Part shown: one piece after another, positions 41,501-52,072 of the stretch
Position numbering within the stretch: the stretch's first letter is position 1
How the letters are laid out: every line of letters begins with the position of its first letter
From: Azolla caroliniana
Taxonomy: Eukaryota; Polypodiophyta
DNA: 64,000 bases
Assembly (NCBI GenBank): GCA_043228905.1
Contig: JBHGNT010000009.1
Coordinates: forward strand, 13,082,001-13,146,000
Direction of reading: 5' to 3'
The notes under the pieces: model-generated
What the model saw: only the letters and a program-made list of their open reading frames with translations
What the model was told of the DNA's origin: nothing
Databases searched by the model: none
Made by a program: the position numbers and the translations under genes

Positions 41501-42604
41501 TCCGGTCGGGGTTGTCAACCACACGTCTCCTATGCCGGCAATCCGGCACGTACCTTCATTTCCCATCCGAACACAGCCATGCTCGCCGGCTGTGTAGGAT
41601 GAGAAGTATCTTCTCTCCGGGGTCAGGTGGAACGATGCTCCGGAATCGACCACCCAGGTCGTCTCATCGCCGGCAACGTTTAGCTCACCTTCTTCGGTGA
41701 TGAGCATGATTTCTTCCTCACTTGCCGCGAGTGCCGTTGTTCCTTTCCGGTCTTGCCCTCGCCGATCCGAACCTCTCCGGTCCGTGGCTCCCCGGTATGC
41801 ACCGTTTCTCTCCGGTGACTTCTTCGAGTCGGTGTCGTCGGCTCCGTTGTCTTTTCGGTAATGCCGACAATTCTTTCGGAAGTGCCCCGGCTTCCCACAG
41901 TGGAAGCATGTGGGCCTTCCTCTTGACTGCGACCGGGTCCCCGACTTCTCCCGTCTTTGCGGACTCCGGTTCCATTGTCTTCCCCGATCCGATTCGGTAA
42001 ACAGCATCTTCGGGTCGGAGGCCGGTTCCTTATCTCTCCGACGCGCTTCTTCATTCAGAATACTTGTCTTTACAGTTTGTAAGGACAAGTTATCTTCGGT
42101 GCACGAGGTGCTGAGAGTCACCACCAAGTTCTCCCAGCTTTCCGGCAATGTACACATCAGGATGATGGCTTGCATTGCATCCTCCAACGGGAACTTGATC
42201 GCCGCAAGCTGGTTCACGAATCCCATGAACGTGCTTACGTGTTCCACCATACTCTCGCCGTCCCGATACTTGAGATTCACAATCTTCCTCATCAGGGAGG
42301 TCCGGTTCAACGCATTCTTCCTCTCATAGAGGCCAGACAGCTTCTTCCACATCTCGTATGCGTTGGTGTCGTTCGCCACATGTTGCAGGACGCTTACGTC
42401 GACATATTGTCGGATCGTCGCTACGGCTTTCCGGTTCAGGAGCTTCCACTCCGACTCAAGTACCCCCTTCGGTATTTCCGACCTGTCAATCGGTTCGTAC
42501 AGGTCCCGAACAATCAGAAGATCCTCCATCTTGATCTTCCAGTCGGCGTAATTCTGTGCATTCAGCACCATCATCATCGGCTGCCCGCTGCCGCCGCCTT
42601 CCAT
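38528..42604 (-). CDS. gag-pol: Copia A3 Gag-Pol polyprotein, intact
   Basis: 1358 residues from ATG 42604 (MEGGGSGQPM), 15 bases past the primer site; a reading three codons longer would need a non-ATG start. In order (numbering from the longer reading, +3): Gag about 1-230 with YERKNALNRTSLMRK; zinc knuckle CFHCGKPGHFRKNC at 236-249; protease WVVDSGASFH at 320; integrase finger H451, H456, C481, C484 and core D512, D574, E609 (exact DD35E); acidic linker 735-830; RT DEIFAPVVKM to LLYVDDMLIVG with Asp 1039 and 1040; RNase H FTDSDMSAD, STTEAEYMAA, YCDSQSAIH. No stop, no frameshift and no missing catalytic residue seen. It most likely encodes all activities needed for transposition in the host nucleus and cytoplasmic particles. 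Confidence 0.96.
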   Translation of the reverse strand: MEGGGSGQPMMMVLNAQNYADWKIKMEDLLIVRDLYEPIDRSEIPKGVLESEWKLLNRKAVATIRQYVDVSVLQHVANDTNAYEMWKKLSGLYERKNALNRTSLMRKIVNLKYRDGESMVEHVSTFMGFVNQLAAIKFPLEDAMQAIILMCTLPESWENLVVTLSTSCTEDNLSLQTVKTSILNEEARRRDKEPASDPKMLFTESDRGRQWNRSPQRREKSGTRSQSRGRPTCFHCGKPGHFRKNCRHYRKDNGADDTDSKKSPERNGAYRGATDRRGSDRRGQDRKGTTALAASEEEIMLITEEGELNVAGDETTWVVDSGASFHLTPERRYFSSYTAGEHGCVRMGNEGTCRIAGIGDVWLTTPTGCKMLLKDVRHVPEVRLNLISAGRLDDEGYTGSIRNGVMKFSKGSLIVVRARKVNTLYLMNARLCPEELNVAADTAGELWHKRLCHMSEKGMKRLAEDNLIPVKHVHLEKCTDCLAGKQNRTSFHSRPPTRRSAPLELVHTDVCQVETKSHGGAQYFVTFIDDHSRKLWTAPMKTKDQVLSVFKELHVRVERESGKKLKAIRADNGGEYRGQFQEYCRSKGIRLEFTVPKTPELNGLAERMNRTIMERVRSMLAHAKLPKGFWAEAMSTATYVINRSPSVPLDGDTPQRVWTGKEVSYRHLKVFGCLAYVHVAKDRRGKLDPKTRPCIFLGYGDDEFGYRVWDPVDKKIFRSRDIIFMEDKTLADWESEKKMKSSKSIGEDQLYEEQSRPARDRLTLEDPAEDGEETEPAEEDENDTGTGPDPEMDSDEEEESEEPVTEAPERRYPLRERRAPRRFPEPEHVLLTDEGEPESFEEAKHDTQSRRWLSAMQDEMDSLHENHTYELVELPKGKRALRNKWVFKLKPGDAGNPPRYKARIVVKGFQQKKGVDFDEIFAPVVKMTSIRTVLSIAASMDLEVEQMDVKTAFLHGDLDEEIYMQQPEGFEKKGKEHLVCRLKKSLYGLKQAPRQWYRKFDSFMTDEGYLKTQSDHCVFVKKFKGGDSLILLLYVDDMLIVGQDQVKIRMLKKALHRTFSMKDLGPARQILGMHIIRDRKKKQLWLSQEKYVTKVLHRFNMWEARPVGSTLPANCKLSSKQSPKTKAEKEDMMKVPYASAVGSLMYAMVCTRPDIGYAVGVVSRYMSNPGKEHWNAAKWILRYLKGTANVCLRFGSGKPELEGFTDSDMSADADTSRSTSGYVMTYAGGAVSWQSRLQKTVALSTTEAEYMAAVEAGKEIIWMKDFIRELGIRQEEYRLYCDSQSAIHLVKNAAYHSRTKHIQRRYHWIRERIEDKEFVLTKIHTDENGSDMLTKVLTPDKLEACRKRVGLERHPMPK

Positions 42605-42618
42605 TTTCTGCAACAGTC

Positions 42619-42630
42619 GCTCTGATACCA
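42619..42630 (-). promoter_or_regulatory. Copia A3 primer-binding site
   Basis: TGGTATCAGAGC, three bases beyond the 5' LTR; perfect initiator-Met type. Confidence 0.95.
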
Positions 42631-42633
42631 GTT

Positions 42634-43255
42634 TGTTGAGAATTGACGCTTCTATTCACCTTCTTATCTCGGCCACAACCGATTAATCGCGGATCAATGG
42701 AGCAGAAAATAGGAAACACACGTAGAAACAAAACGAAGAAACGCGAGTACACAAGGATTAACGTGGAAAACCCTAAACGGGGAAAAACCACGGGAGTACA
42801 AGACTCCAAACAACACTATACAGAGAAGTATACAATGACGAGCTCCAAGGCGACGACCTTGAGCTCGCTGTCCTCGCCACAGGCGGCGGAAATACACAGA
42901 GGCGTCTACCTCTTTCTCTCTCGCGCTCTCTCTCTTTCTCTCTCTCTCTCGGCTGCTCTCTCTTCACTCCTCTAAAGTGGAAAAACAGAAAAATGAGAAG
43001 CAACAGAAAAACTGTTTGCCCTAAGTCATATTTATACTTATATGACTTTGGGCTATTTACAACTATAGCCTCAGGGGGCTCGTAGCGAACATATTCACGG
43101 ATATGTCCCTGCATCCGGATCGCTCTCCGGGTACATTCGTCATCCGGCACCGAAGCCGGGGTCTTCGTCATCCGGATCCGAAACCGAAACCGGGCTTGTC
43201 GGCATTCATCTCCGATATCCGACCATCCCATCCGAAAGGGACCGAAATCCCAACA
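42634..43255 (-). repeat. Copia A3 5' LTR (622 bp)
   Basis: Same sequence as 37896-38517 as far as I can compare by eye, including the CT-rich run and the TCCGGATCC-type repeats near the outer end. Confidence 0.95.
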
Positions 43256-44603
43256 TAGGGTTGGTCAAGAAGCTACGGATAGTAATCGGCCGGCACAACT
43301 TTGAAATTTCCGTAGTTGTGTTGCCTTTGGACGCTCCACGGGCATATCTGATCTTGTTAGGAAGACCATGGTTGCGTTTTGCTAATATCAGGTAGAACTG
43401 GCAGCGCAATTGCATTAGCTTCCGTCGAGGGCGATGCAAGGTTCGGGTACCGACACAGGAGACATCTGCACTGACGAAAGCGATAACGCCACTATACGAA
43501 GAAGAAGTTAACATGGTAGAAGGGTTGGAGGATACGGAAAGCCGCGGATAATACCGTTGTTTGAAATAGACGTCCTTCAAGCTACTAGCGAGTACATTCC
43601 GACGAGTGCGCCGAACGAGGACAAGTACGAACCAGATCCTAAATCTGTGTTGGAGTTGAGCAAGGCACGAGAGGCATTCGAGAGGGAGATGGAAATCTCG
43701 TTATGAGTCACAACGTCGGCTTTGGAGGAAATCAATGTAGGCTTAGTCGAGGCACCAAGGCTACTATCAATCGTAAAGGACTTGATGCCAAGCGAAAAAA
43801 TGGTCATGATTGAGTTGCTACGGGAGTTTAAGGGGCTTTTCGCGTGGTCGCATGAAGACATGAAAAGGTTAGATTCAAAATTCTACCAACACAAAATTAA
43901 CTTGGCCACGTATGCGAAACTAGTTCAACAAAGACACTATCGTATGAACCCAAACTACGCGGCACGCGTAAAAGAGGAAATTGGCTAGCTCTTGAAAGCA
44001 GGGTTTATTCAGCCGGTAAAACAAGTGACACGACTTAATCGAATAGTGGTCGTACCAAAGAAAAATGGCAAAATACGCGTGTGTGTCGATTATCGCAAGT
44101 TAAATGCAGTCACAATCACTGACGCATTCCCTTTGCCATTTACAGATAGCGTACTAGACGCAATGGCAGGCCATGACATGTACAGTTTTCTAGACGGGTT
44201 TAGTGGGTATAACCAAGTACGCACGCACATGGAGGATAAAGAAAAAACCTCTTTCATAACCGAATGGGGAGTCTTTGTAGTTGTGGTAATGATGTTTGGA
44301 CTAAAGACCGCTCCAACCACATTTCAATGCACCATTACGGAGATTTTTGGCGACTTCATCCCTGCGTTCATGCAAGTTTTCCTCGACGACTTTGCGGTCT
44401 ATGGGATGCGAGGGGATCATCTATGGCTATGTTTGGGACGATGTCATACTTCACGCCTCAACCTCAATCTAGCCAAGTGCGCGTTTGGGGTCACAAGCAG
44501 AGCCCTTCTCGGGCATATCATGAGCAAGGACGGTATCGCGGTGGATCCCAGCAAAATCAAAGCCATCATCGAAGCTACAACCCCCAGTAATGCAAAGTCC
44601 CTT
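43256..44603 (+). pseudogene. pol: Gyp-C protease end and RT
   Basis: Protease remainder to about 43400, a decayed connector, then from 43722 a frame with TAG at 43986-43988: HKINLATYAKLVQQRHYRMN, VVVPKKNGKIRVCVDYRKLN, MYSFLDGFSGYNQVRTHM, VFLDDFAVYGM and LLGHIMSKDGIAVDPSKIKA. RT catalytic Asp are present. It breaks at TPSNAKSL, where copia A4 inserts, and resumes at 50102 with FGQIRWHNHMLHYLADFATP. Confidence 0.88.
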
Positions 44604-45237
44604 TGTTGGGAGACAGGTCCCTCCGGATGGGAAGGGGGAAGAACAGACCCGGTGAAGACCGGATGATGAGTACCCGGCTACGGAGAGCCGGATGGTGCAG
44701 ACCCGGTGAAGACCGGATGAGGAGTACCCGGCTACGGAGAGCCGGATGGTGCAGACCCGGTGAAGAATACTCACCGGATGAAGAGACATATTCGTAAATA
44801 TGTTTCTGAGAGTCCATCGAGGCTATATTTGTAAATAGTCGAAAAGTCATATTAGTATAAATATGACTTAGGGCAAACTTTTAGAGTGTTGTTGTTGTTG
44901 TTGTTATTCTTGTTGGCACAAGGAGAGAGAGAGCGTGGAACTGTGTACAGAGAGAGAGAGTGAGAAAGAGGCCATTGCCTCTGTTGTAACCGCTGCCTGT
45001 GGGGAAGATAGAAAGCTCGAGGTTGTTGCCTCGGTGCTTTACTGTTGTACACTGTAGCATAGTGATAGTTTGCAGTCTGTGGGCTGCCGTGGTTTTTCCC
45101 TTAGTTTGGGTTTTCCACGTAAACATCCTGTGTACACTTCTCCTCTTTGTGTCGTGTTTTATTTCCCGTTTTCTGTGTATGATTCTAAGCTCAGTTGTGG
45201 CCGAGCGTTGCGTATAAGGAGCGTTTAGTTCCCGTCA
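44604..45237 (+). repeat. Copia A4 5' LTR (634 bp)
   Basis: TGTTGGGAGACAGG to TTCCCGTCA. Two 54-bp units at 44645-44752; TATA-like TATTAGTATAAATATGAC at about 44850; a (GTT)n run at about 44887. Confidence 0.93.
44645..44752 (+). repeat. 54-bp LTR minisatellite, 2 copies
   Basis: Units AGACCCGGTGAAGACCGGAT...GGATGGTGC, followed by an 18-base extension not found in the other LTR. Confidence 0.9.
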
Positions 45238-45239
45238 AG

Positions 45240-45251
45240 TGGTATCAGAGC
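45240..45251 (+). promoter_or_regulatory. Copia A4 primer-binding site
   Basis: TGGTATCAGAGC two bases after the LTR; initiator-Met type. Confidence 0.93.
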
Positions 45252-45266
45252 AAAACAATACAGAAA

Positions 45267-48200
45267 ATGGACGAATTGTTTGGCGGCATGTTCAAGCTCA
45301 CCGGCTCCAACTATTCAGTGTGGAAGTCGAAGATGAGGGACATGCTCGTGGTTAAAGACCTCTGGCTGCCGGTTCAGTTCAGGGACAAGAGACCGGACAA
45401 AATCGACGCCGCGATATGGGAGGTGATGCACATGAAGACAACGGCTTACATACGATGCTTCATCGACATGAGCCTGTACAACAACTTCAATGAAGAGAGC
45501 AAGGCTCATGAGCTCTGGGAGAAGATCGGCATTATGTTCTAGAACAAAAATGCTGTTAATCAGGTTTCGGTGTTCCGGAAGCTAGTCAGACTCCGGTAGC
45601 AAGATGGCTCCAGCATGGCGGAGCACATGAATGCCTTCCAGGGGTTGATCCACCAGGCAACTTCATTGGAGGTACCTCTCGCCGATGAGGTACTAGCACT
45701 ACTCCTGCTCGGTTCCCTCCCAGATAGTTGGGAGACGTTGGTTGTCACCTTGGGCAACGCCGGGCCGGAAGGGAAACGGTTATCCCTAGCAAGAGTAAAG
45801 TCGAGCTTGCTAGATGAGGAGGCGCGTCGGAAAGATAAAGATACGAGCTCCGATTCCAAAGCGCTCCTTACCGAATCGGAATGCGGAAGACATAGACACC
45901 TTACTCCCCAGAACCGGGAGAAGTCGGGGACACAGTCAAAGTCAAGGGGAAGACCCACTTGCTTCTATTGCGGCAAGCGGGCACACTTCCAGAAGAACTG
46001 TCGACATTTCCGAAAGGACAAGGAAACCGACGGTACAGATCCGAAGCAGATACCGAACCGGAACGGTAAAGACCGGAGGGGAATGGACCAGAAGGGGACG
46101 TCGGCAATCGCGGCAAGTGAAGAAGAGTTGATGCTCATCACTGAGGAGAGTGAGATAAACCTTGCCGGCGACGAGATGACCTAGGTGGTAGACTCCGAAG
46201 CGTCGTTCCACATTACCCTGGACCGGAAATGCTTCTCATTCTACTCAGCCGGTGATCACGGCTGTGTCCGGATGGGGAATGAAGGTACATGCCGAATTTT
46301 CGGCATAGGAGACGTATGGCTGACAACACCAACCGGATGCAAGTTGTTGCTGAAGGATGTTCGACACGTTCCGGAGGTTCGACTGAACCTGATATCAGCC
46401 AGTCGGCTAGATGATGAAGGCTACACGGGTAGCATCCGGAACGGTTTCATGAAGTTCAGCAAAGGGAGCCTGATTGTGGGTCGGGCCTGGAAGGTAAATA
46501 CGTTGTACCTGATGAATGCCCGGTTATGTCCGGAAGAAGTGAACGTTGCATCTGACACTGCCGGTGAGCTGTGGCACAAGAGGCTGTGTCATATGAGCGA
46601 GAAGGGGATGAAGAGGCTTGCTGACGACAACCTCATTCCAGTGAAGAATGTACACTTGGAGAAGTGCACTGATTGTTTGGCTGGTAAACAAAACCGGACC
46701 TCCTTCCGACCAAGGCCACCGATGAGACGTAATGCACCGCTGGAGTTGGTGCATACGGATGTGTGTCAAGTAGACACGAAGTCACATGCCGAAGCGCAGT
46801 ACTTCGTGACGTTCATAGATGACCACAGCCGGAAGTTGTGTGCCACACCATTGAAGACAAAGGACCAAGTGCTATCCGTCTTCAAAGAGCTCCCCGCGAG
46901 AGTGGAAAGAGAAACCGGCTGGAAGCTGAAGGCGGTTTGAGTAGATAACGGAGGAGAATACCCGGGGCAGTTCGAGGAGTACTGCCGCTCGAAGGGAATC
47001 CGGCTCGAATTTACCGTGCCAAAGACGCCAGAACTAAACGGACTGGCCGAGAGGATGAATCGGACCATAATGGAGAGGGTCCGGAGTATGCTAGCGCATG
47101 CAAAACTACCCAAGAAGTTTTGGGCTGAGGCATTGTCGACGACGACATATGTGATAAATAGATCACCCTCAGTACCCTTGGACGGAGACACGCCACAGAC
47201 AATGTGGACGGGTAAGGAAGTATCCTACCGGCATCTGAAGGTGTTCGGGTGTCTCGCGTACGTGCATGTAGCTAAGGACCGGAGAGGAAAGTTAGATCCA
47301 AAGACCCGACCATGCATATTCCTCGGTTATGGTGACGATGAATTCAGCTACAGAGTGTGGGACCTGGTCGACAAGAAGGTGTTCCGGAGTCGAGATATTA
47401 TCTTCATGGAGGACAAGACGCTCGCCGACTAGGAGTCGGAGAAGAAGATAACGAACTCCGAGTCGACCGGTAAGGATCGACTCTCCGATGAGCAGACCCA
47501 ACCGGCAAGAGACCGGTTAGCACTCGAGGGACAAGCCGGTTACGGTGAGGATACCGAACAGGCTGAAGAAGAAGTAGAGGAAGCTAAAACCGGAACCGAC
47601 CAAGACCCCGAATCGGATTCGGATGAAGAGCAAATGGAGGAGCCAATTACCGAAGCCCGAAGACGGAGATATCCTCTCAAAGAGAGAAGGGCCCCCTGGA
47701 GATTTCCGGATGCAGAGCATGTGCTGCTGACCGATGAGGGGGAGCCAGAAAGCTTCGAAGAAGCGAAGGACGACACCCACAACCGAAAATGGTTAAGTGC
47801 CATGGAGGATGAGATGGATTCCCTGCATGAGAACCATACGTACGAATTGGTGGAGTTGCCGAAAGGAAAGTGGGCACTCCGAAATAAGTGGGTGTACAAG
47901 TTGAAACCGGGAGATGCCGGCAACCCCCCGAGATACAAAGCCAGGATCGTGGTGAAGGGGTTCCAGCAGAAAAAGGGCGTGGACTTTGACGAGATATTTG
48001 CCCCGGTAGTAAAGATGACCTCCATCCGGACGGTGCTAAGTATAGCGGCAAGCATGGACCTTGAGGTCGAATAGCTGGACGTGAAGACAACATTCCTTCA
48101 TTGCGACCTCGAAGAGGAGATCTACATGCAGCAACCGGAAGGATTCGTGGAGAAAGGGAAGGAGCACCTGGTATGCCGGTTGAAGAAGAGCCTCTACGGG

Positions 48201-49313
48201 TTGAAGCAGGCCCCCCGGCAATGGTACCGGAAGTTCGACTCCTTCATGACCGATCAAGGGTACCACAAGACGCAGGCCGATCACTGCGTGTTTGTGAAGA
48301 AGTTCGAAGGAGGTGACTTCCTGATACTCCTTCTGTACGTGGACGACATGTTGATCGTCGGACGGGACCAAGTCAAAATACGGATGCTGAAGAAGGCTCT
48401 CAACCGGACCTTCTCAATGAAACACTTGGGTCCGGCAAGACAGATGTTGGGGATGCATATTATACAGAACCGGTCAGTGAAGCAATTATGGCTGTCACAG
48501 GAGAAGTACGTGACAAAGGTGCTTCACCGGTTCAACATGTCGGATGCGAAACCGGTCGGATCGACACTTATGGCAAACTGCAGGTTATCCGGTAAGCAAA
48601 GCCCGAAGACGAAAGCAGAGAAGGTGGATATGATGAAGATTCCATATGCCTCTGCCGTCGGGAGCTTAATGTACACAATGGTGTGTACCCGACCGGATAT
48701 AGGATACGCAGTCGGAGTGGTGAGCCGGTTCATGAGCAATCCCGGGAAGGAGCACTGGAACGCGGTCAAATGGATACTCCGGTATTTGAAGGGCACTTCA
48801 AATATGTGTCTCTGATTCGGCTCCAGAAAACCTCAACTTGACAGTTTCACCGATTCGGACATGTCGGCTGATGTGGATACCAGCCGGTCTACATCTGGGT
48901 ATGTAATGACATATGCAGGGGGAGCTGTTTCGTGGCAGTCGAGGCTGCAGAAGACGGTTGCATTGTCAACCACGGAAGCGGAGTACATGGCGGTTGTGGA
49001 AACCGGCAAGGAAATATTATGGATGAAGGACTTCATCGGAGAGCTCGGTATCTGGCAAGATGAATACCGGCTCTATTGCGACAGTCAAAGTGCCATCCAC
49101 CTTGCTAAGAATGCGGCCTACCATTCCCGGACGAAGCATATCCAGCGAAGATATCACTGGATCCGGGAAAGAGTAGATGACCAGGAGTTCGCACTGACGA
49201 AGATCCACACAGCCGAGAACGGGTCAGATATGCTGACCAAAGTTCTGATACCCGACAAGCTGGATGCATGCCGGAAGAGGATCGGACTACTAAGACACCC
49301 CATGCCGGAGTGA
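45267..49313 (+). pseudogene. gag-pol: Copia A4 Gag-Pol with seven in-frame stops
   Basis: From ATG 45267 to TGA 49311-49313 the frame never shifts (1349 codons). Stops: 45540, 45597, 46182, 46938, 47430, 48072 and 48813. Compared with A1 and A3, six stand for Gln (CAG), Trp (TGG) or Arg (CGA) codons, each one C-to-T or G-to-A step away; only 45597 (Tyr TAC to TAG) is not. Domains in order: Gag, knuckle CFYCGKRAHFQKNC (Gly to Ala before His), protease VVDSEASFHIT with Gly changed to Glu in the DSG triad, integrase (HTDVCQVDTKSH, VDNGGEYPG, NGLAERMNR), RT (LLYVDDMLIVG) and RNase H (STTEAEYMAVVE). Inactive. Confidence 0.95.
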
Positions 49314-49323
49314 AGGGGGAGTT

Positions 49324-50101
49324 TGTTGGGAGACAGGTCCCTCCGGATGGGAAGGGGGAAGAACAGACCCGGTGAAGACTGGATGAGGAGTACCCAACTA
49401 CGGAGAGCCGGATGGTGCAGACCCGGTGAAGACCGGATGAGGAGTACCCTGCTACGGAGAGCCGGATGGTGCAGACCCAGTGAAGACCGGATGAGGAGTA
49501 CCCGGCTACGGAGAGCCGGATGGTGCAGACCCAGTGAAGACCGGATGAGGAGTACCCGGCTACGGAGAGCCGGATGGTGCAGACCCAGTGAAGACCGGAT
49601 GAGGAGTACCCGGCTACGGAGAGCTAGACGGTGCAGACCCGGTGAAGAGACATATTCGTAAATATGTTTCTTAGAGTCCATCGAGGCTATATTTGTAAAT
49701 AGCCGAAAAGTCATATTAGTATAAATATGACTTAGGGCAAACTTTTAGAGTGTTGTTGCTGTTGTTGTTATTCTTGTTGGCACAAGGAGAGAGAGAGCGT
49801 GGAATTGTGTACAGAGAGAGAGAGTGAGAAAGAGGTCGTTGCCTCTGTTGTAACCGCCGCCTGTGGCGAAGATAGAAAGCTCGAGGTTGTTGCCTCGGTG
49901 CTTTACTGTTGTACACTGTAGCATAGTGATAGTTTGCAGTCTGTGGGCTGTCGTGGTTTTTCCCTTAGTTTGGGTTTTCCACGTAAACATCCTGTGTACA
50001 CTTCTCCTCTTTGTGTCGTGTTTTATTTCCCGTTTTCTGTGTATGATTCTAAGCTCGGTTGTGACCGAGCGTTGCGTATAAGGAGCGTTTAGTTCCCGTC
50101 A
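49324..50101 (+). repeat. Copia A4 3' LTR (778 bp)
   Basis: Same ends as the 5' LTR; the length difference of 144 bp is explained by three more 54-bp units less the 18-base extension. Confidence 0.93.
49365..49634 (+). repeat. 54-bp LTR minisatellite, 5 copies
   Basis: Five units beginning AGACCC(G/A)GTGAAGAC; read as protein on the plus strand the period is 18 residues (RPGEDRMRSTRLRRAGWC), which shows how regular the array is although it is not coding. Confidence 0.92.
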
Positions 50102-50989
50102 CCGTTTTTTGGGGCAAATCCGTTGGCACAACCATATGCTCCACTATTTGGCAGATTTCGCAACCCCTCTACACACCGCGGTGCACCGCACACCATTCAG
50201 ATGGACAACAATGGAGGATAAGGCGTACATAGGCGTAAAAGTGATGTTGACACAAGCACCTGTAGTATAGCCTTCAGATTAGTCAAAGCCATTTCATGTA
50301 TTTGTCGATGCCTCCGACATAGCAATCGACAACGCACTTATGAAGCTCACCGAGCCCAGCTGGAACCATCTAATGTACTATTCTAGTCGCAAATTAACAG
50401 ATGTTGAGCATAACTATTCGACAACCGAGCGTGAAGCTCTAGGTATGATTTACATCGTCAATGAGTTCCAGCATTATTTATTAGGGAGGAAATTCACGTT
50501 TCACATGGATCACACCGCATTACTTTACCTAGTCTCTAAACAATCATTAACCAAGAAATTAGCCAGATGGATGCTTCCATTGCAGGAATTTGAATTCGAG
50601 ATCCACCTTCGGCCAGGGACACAACACGTAGTAGCAAATTATCTAAGTAGGATAGGCAATGGCAATGAAGCAATACCTAGGCATCACGATTTGCGACCAG
50701 AATATTGTGTATTGCGACAGCTGGGACAAAAGAAAACAAGAATCTCTCGGATAGGTGGCTGATATAAATGACGTACTTTTTAAGCATGGGGCTGTCACCG
50801 CCATAGCTAAAAACAGATGAAAAGAAGAGGCTTGTGGTTAGGAGCCGGAACTTTTGCCTGGTCGAAGGGGTCTTATACCATAAAGGAAACAATGGCATTT
50901 GGCGGCGAGGTGTACGATAGGACGAGAAGAATGCGGTATTATGGGAAGCTCACTGCGGTACAGTAGGGGGCCACTATGTGGGGGATGTT
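50102..50989 (+). pseudogene. pol: Gyp-C RNase H and start of integrase finger
   Basis: Continues RT after copia A4: connection region LADFATPLHTAVHRTPFRW, RNase H FHVFVDASDIAIDNALM, YSTTEREALGMIYIVNEFQH, HMDHTALLYL and ANYLSRIGNG, with two stops near 50265-50285. Past 50765 only patches read: LVVRSRNF(C/T)LVEGVLY and WEAHCGTVGGHYVGD, the two His of the integrase finger. The sequence is then cut by an LTR at 50990; the Cys pair and the whole integrase core are missing. Confidence 0.8.
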
Positions 50990-51428
50990 TGTTGTCCGCT
51001 GGAATAGTAACCAACGGACAAAAGCGTAAGAATAAGAAATTATATAAGAGCATAACGCATGTAACGGTTCACGCAGGAAGCGTGAACAGCTAAATAGACC
51101 CTGCATATATAAAGGGCAGAAAACCTCTGATGGAGGTGCGTGTAATTTTGGGGAATGTAAAGAAACGCCTGATAATAGAATTCTATCTTCTCTGATCTCC
51201 TGTGTATAGCTACGGCTAATTCAATGTGTGTCTTGAATACCTAAGCGTTTAAGTACGTAATTGTAACCCTTGATAGGGATTCGGTTGCAGCCATCTCCCC
51301 TTATACGTTGATAGGGTACAGGGATTCTTCCCTTACGCATTACGCTTAAACACTTGTTCGTTGTTCCACACCCACTTTGAGGTCTAGGTCGAAAGACTGA
51401 CCGCAAATCGTGTTCCTAAACGGCAACA
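50990..51428 (+). repeat. Gyp-C LTR, right (439 bp)
   Basis: TGTTGTCCGCT to CGGCAACA with TATA box CATATATAAAGGG at about 51105. A TGG-initiated primer site (51433, TGGCACGCTTAGTGATCT) and a gag follow, so it serves as a 5' LTR of a second partial copy. Confidence 0.83.
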
Positions 51429-52072
51429 CTTTTGGCACGCTTAGTGATCTGTGTTTTCTCACAGACGAGCAACAACAAATGGATGTTTAGCCGCAGACGA
51501 CCCAGAGAACTAACACGACAAGACCGTCCAATAACAAGGTCCGTCACACGCCAGGTAGAAGAACGCGCACGACAAAAGTCGCGCCTCAGCGACCTCAGTA
51601 CTACCTGCCGTGAGTGCAAAGGGGATTCTTCGCACCCCAAATACCTCGACGAGACGCGGGGACCACGCTCACCACAGCCACCCTGTGGTCTTTTCCGACC
51701 CGCCGTAGCTCCCACTATGGCCTTTGCCTACCCCCGCTTTAACAGCGAAACCGACGCCACAACTCATATTCGCATGTTCCTGAATGTCTGGAATGCGAAC
51801 CACATGGTGCAGAGCCTCTCCGAGGTGGTGGCACACTAGTCGAAAATGACGGAGTTCGAATTAACATTAGATGGGCGTGCGGCGTTTTGGCATTCACAGA
51901 TGGATTTACCAGCCATAACAACCTTCGATCAGCTGCAGTCCGCTTTCTTGCGGTTCTTCCATCGAAGGGTTCCACAACGCGAGATTCTCGGGCAATTTTA
52001 CACAATTAAGCAACTATCAACCAAGACGATAGCAGACTTCAGCTTACGTTTCCAAAATTTACCGATACGTTA
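51429..52072 (+). pseudogene. gag: Gyp-C second copy, Gag N-terminal part
   Basis: Frame from about 51477 with RRRPRELTRQDRPITRSV, FAYPRFNSETDATTHIRMFL, a stop at 51837-51839, then ELTLDGRAAFWHSQMDLP and IADFSLRFQNLP. Clearly the same Gag as 36080-36600 but less decayed. It stops at 52072, where Gyp-A2 sequence begins inside integrase, so both elements were cut and joined; the joint has no LTR. Confidence 0.8.

Larger units (their letters stand above)
37896..43255 (-). mobile_element. Copia A3, intact Ty1/copia element with target duplication
   Basis: Two LTRs of 622 bp (37896-38517 and 42634-43255) in which I find no difference, a perfect TAGGG duplication (37891-37895 and 43256-43260), an initiator-Met primer site, a polypurine tract and one unbroken Gag-Pol frame on the minus strand. 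All parts needed for autonomous transposition are present. It is the reference copy for A1, A2, A4 and A5. Confidence 0.97.
44604..50101 (+). mobile_element. Copia A4, Ty1/copia element with nonsense-ridden Gag-Pol
   Basis: LTRs at 44604-45237 (634 bp) and 49324-50101 (778 bp), initiator-Met primer site 45240-45251 and a polypurine tract at 49313-49323. The flanks CCCTT (44599-44603) and CCGTT (50102-50106) agree in four of five bases, a probable target duplication with one change. Same family as A1; Gag-Pol keeps one frame from end to end but has seven stops. Confidence 0.95.
35285..50989 (+). mobile_element. Gyp-C, Ty3/gypsy (non-chromovirus) element, split by two copia insertions
   Basis: 5' LTR 35285-35772, gag 36080-37470, protease 37477-37895 and 43256-43400, RT 43722-44603, RNase H 50102-50700 and the start of the integrase finger to 50989. 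Copia A3 (37896-43255) and copia A4 (44604-50101) lie in its protease and RT; reading resumes in step on the other side of each. Most of the integrase is missing: a second LTR (50990-51428) is joined directly after the finger. RT motifs (MYSFLDGFSGYNQ, VFLDDFAVYG) place it outside the chromoviruses. Confidence 0.88.

Noticed and set aside
49365-49634. CRISPR-like or coding repeat array (18-residue period)
   Set aside because: Units are contiguous without spacers, lie in an LTR, and differ in number between the two LTRs; the open frame follows from a 54-base period.
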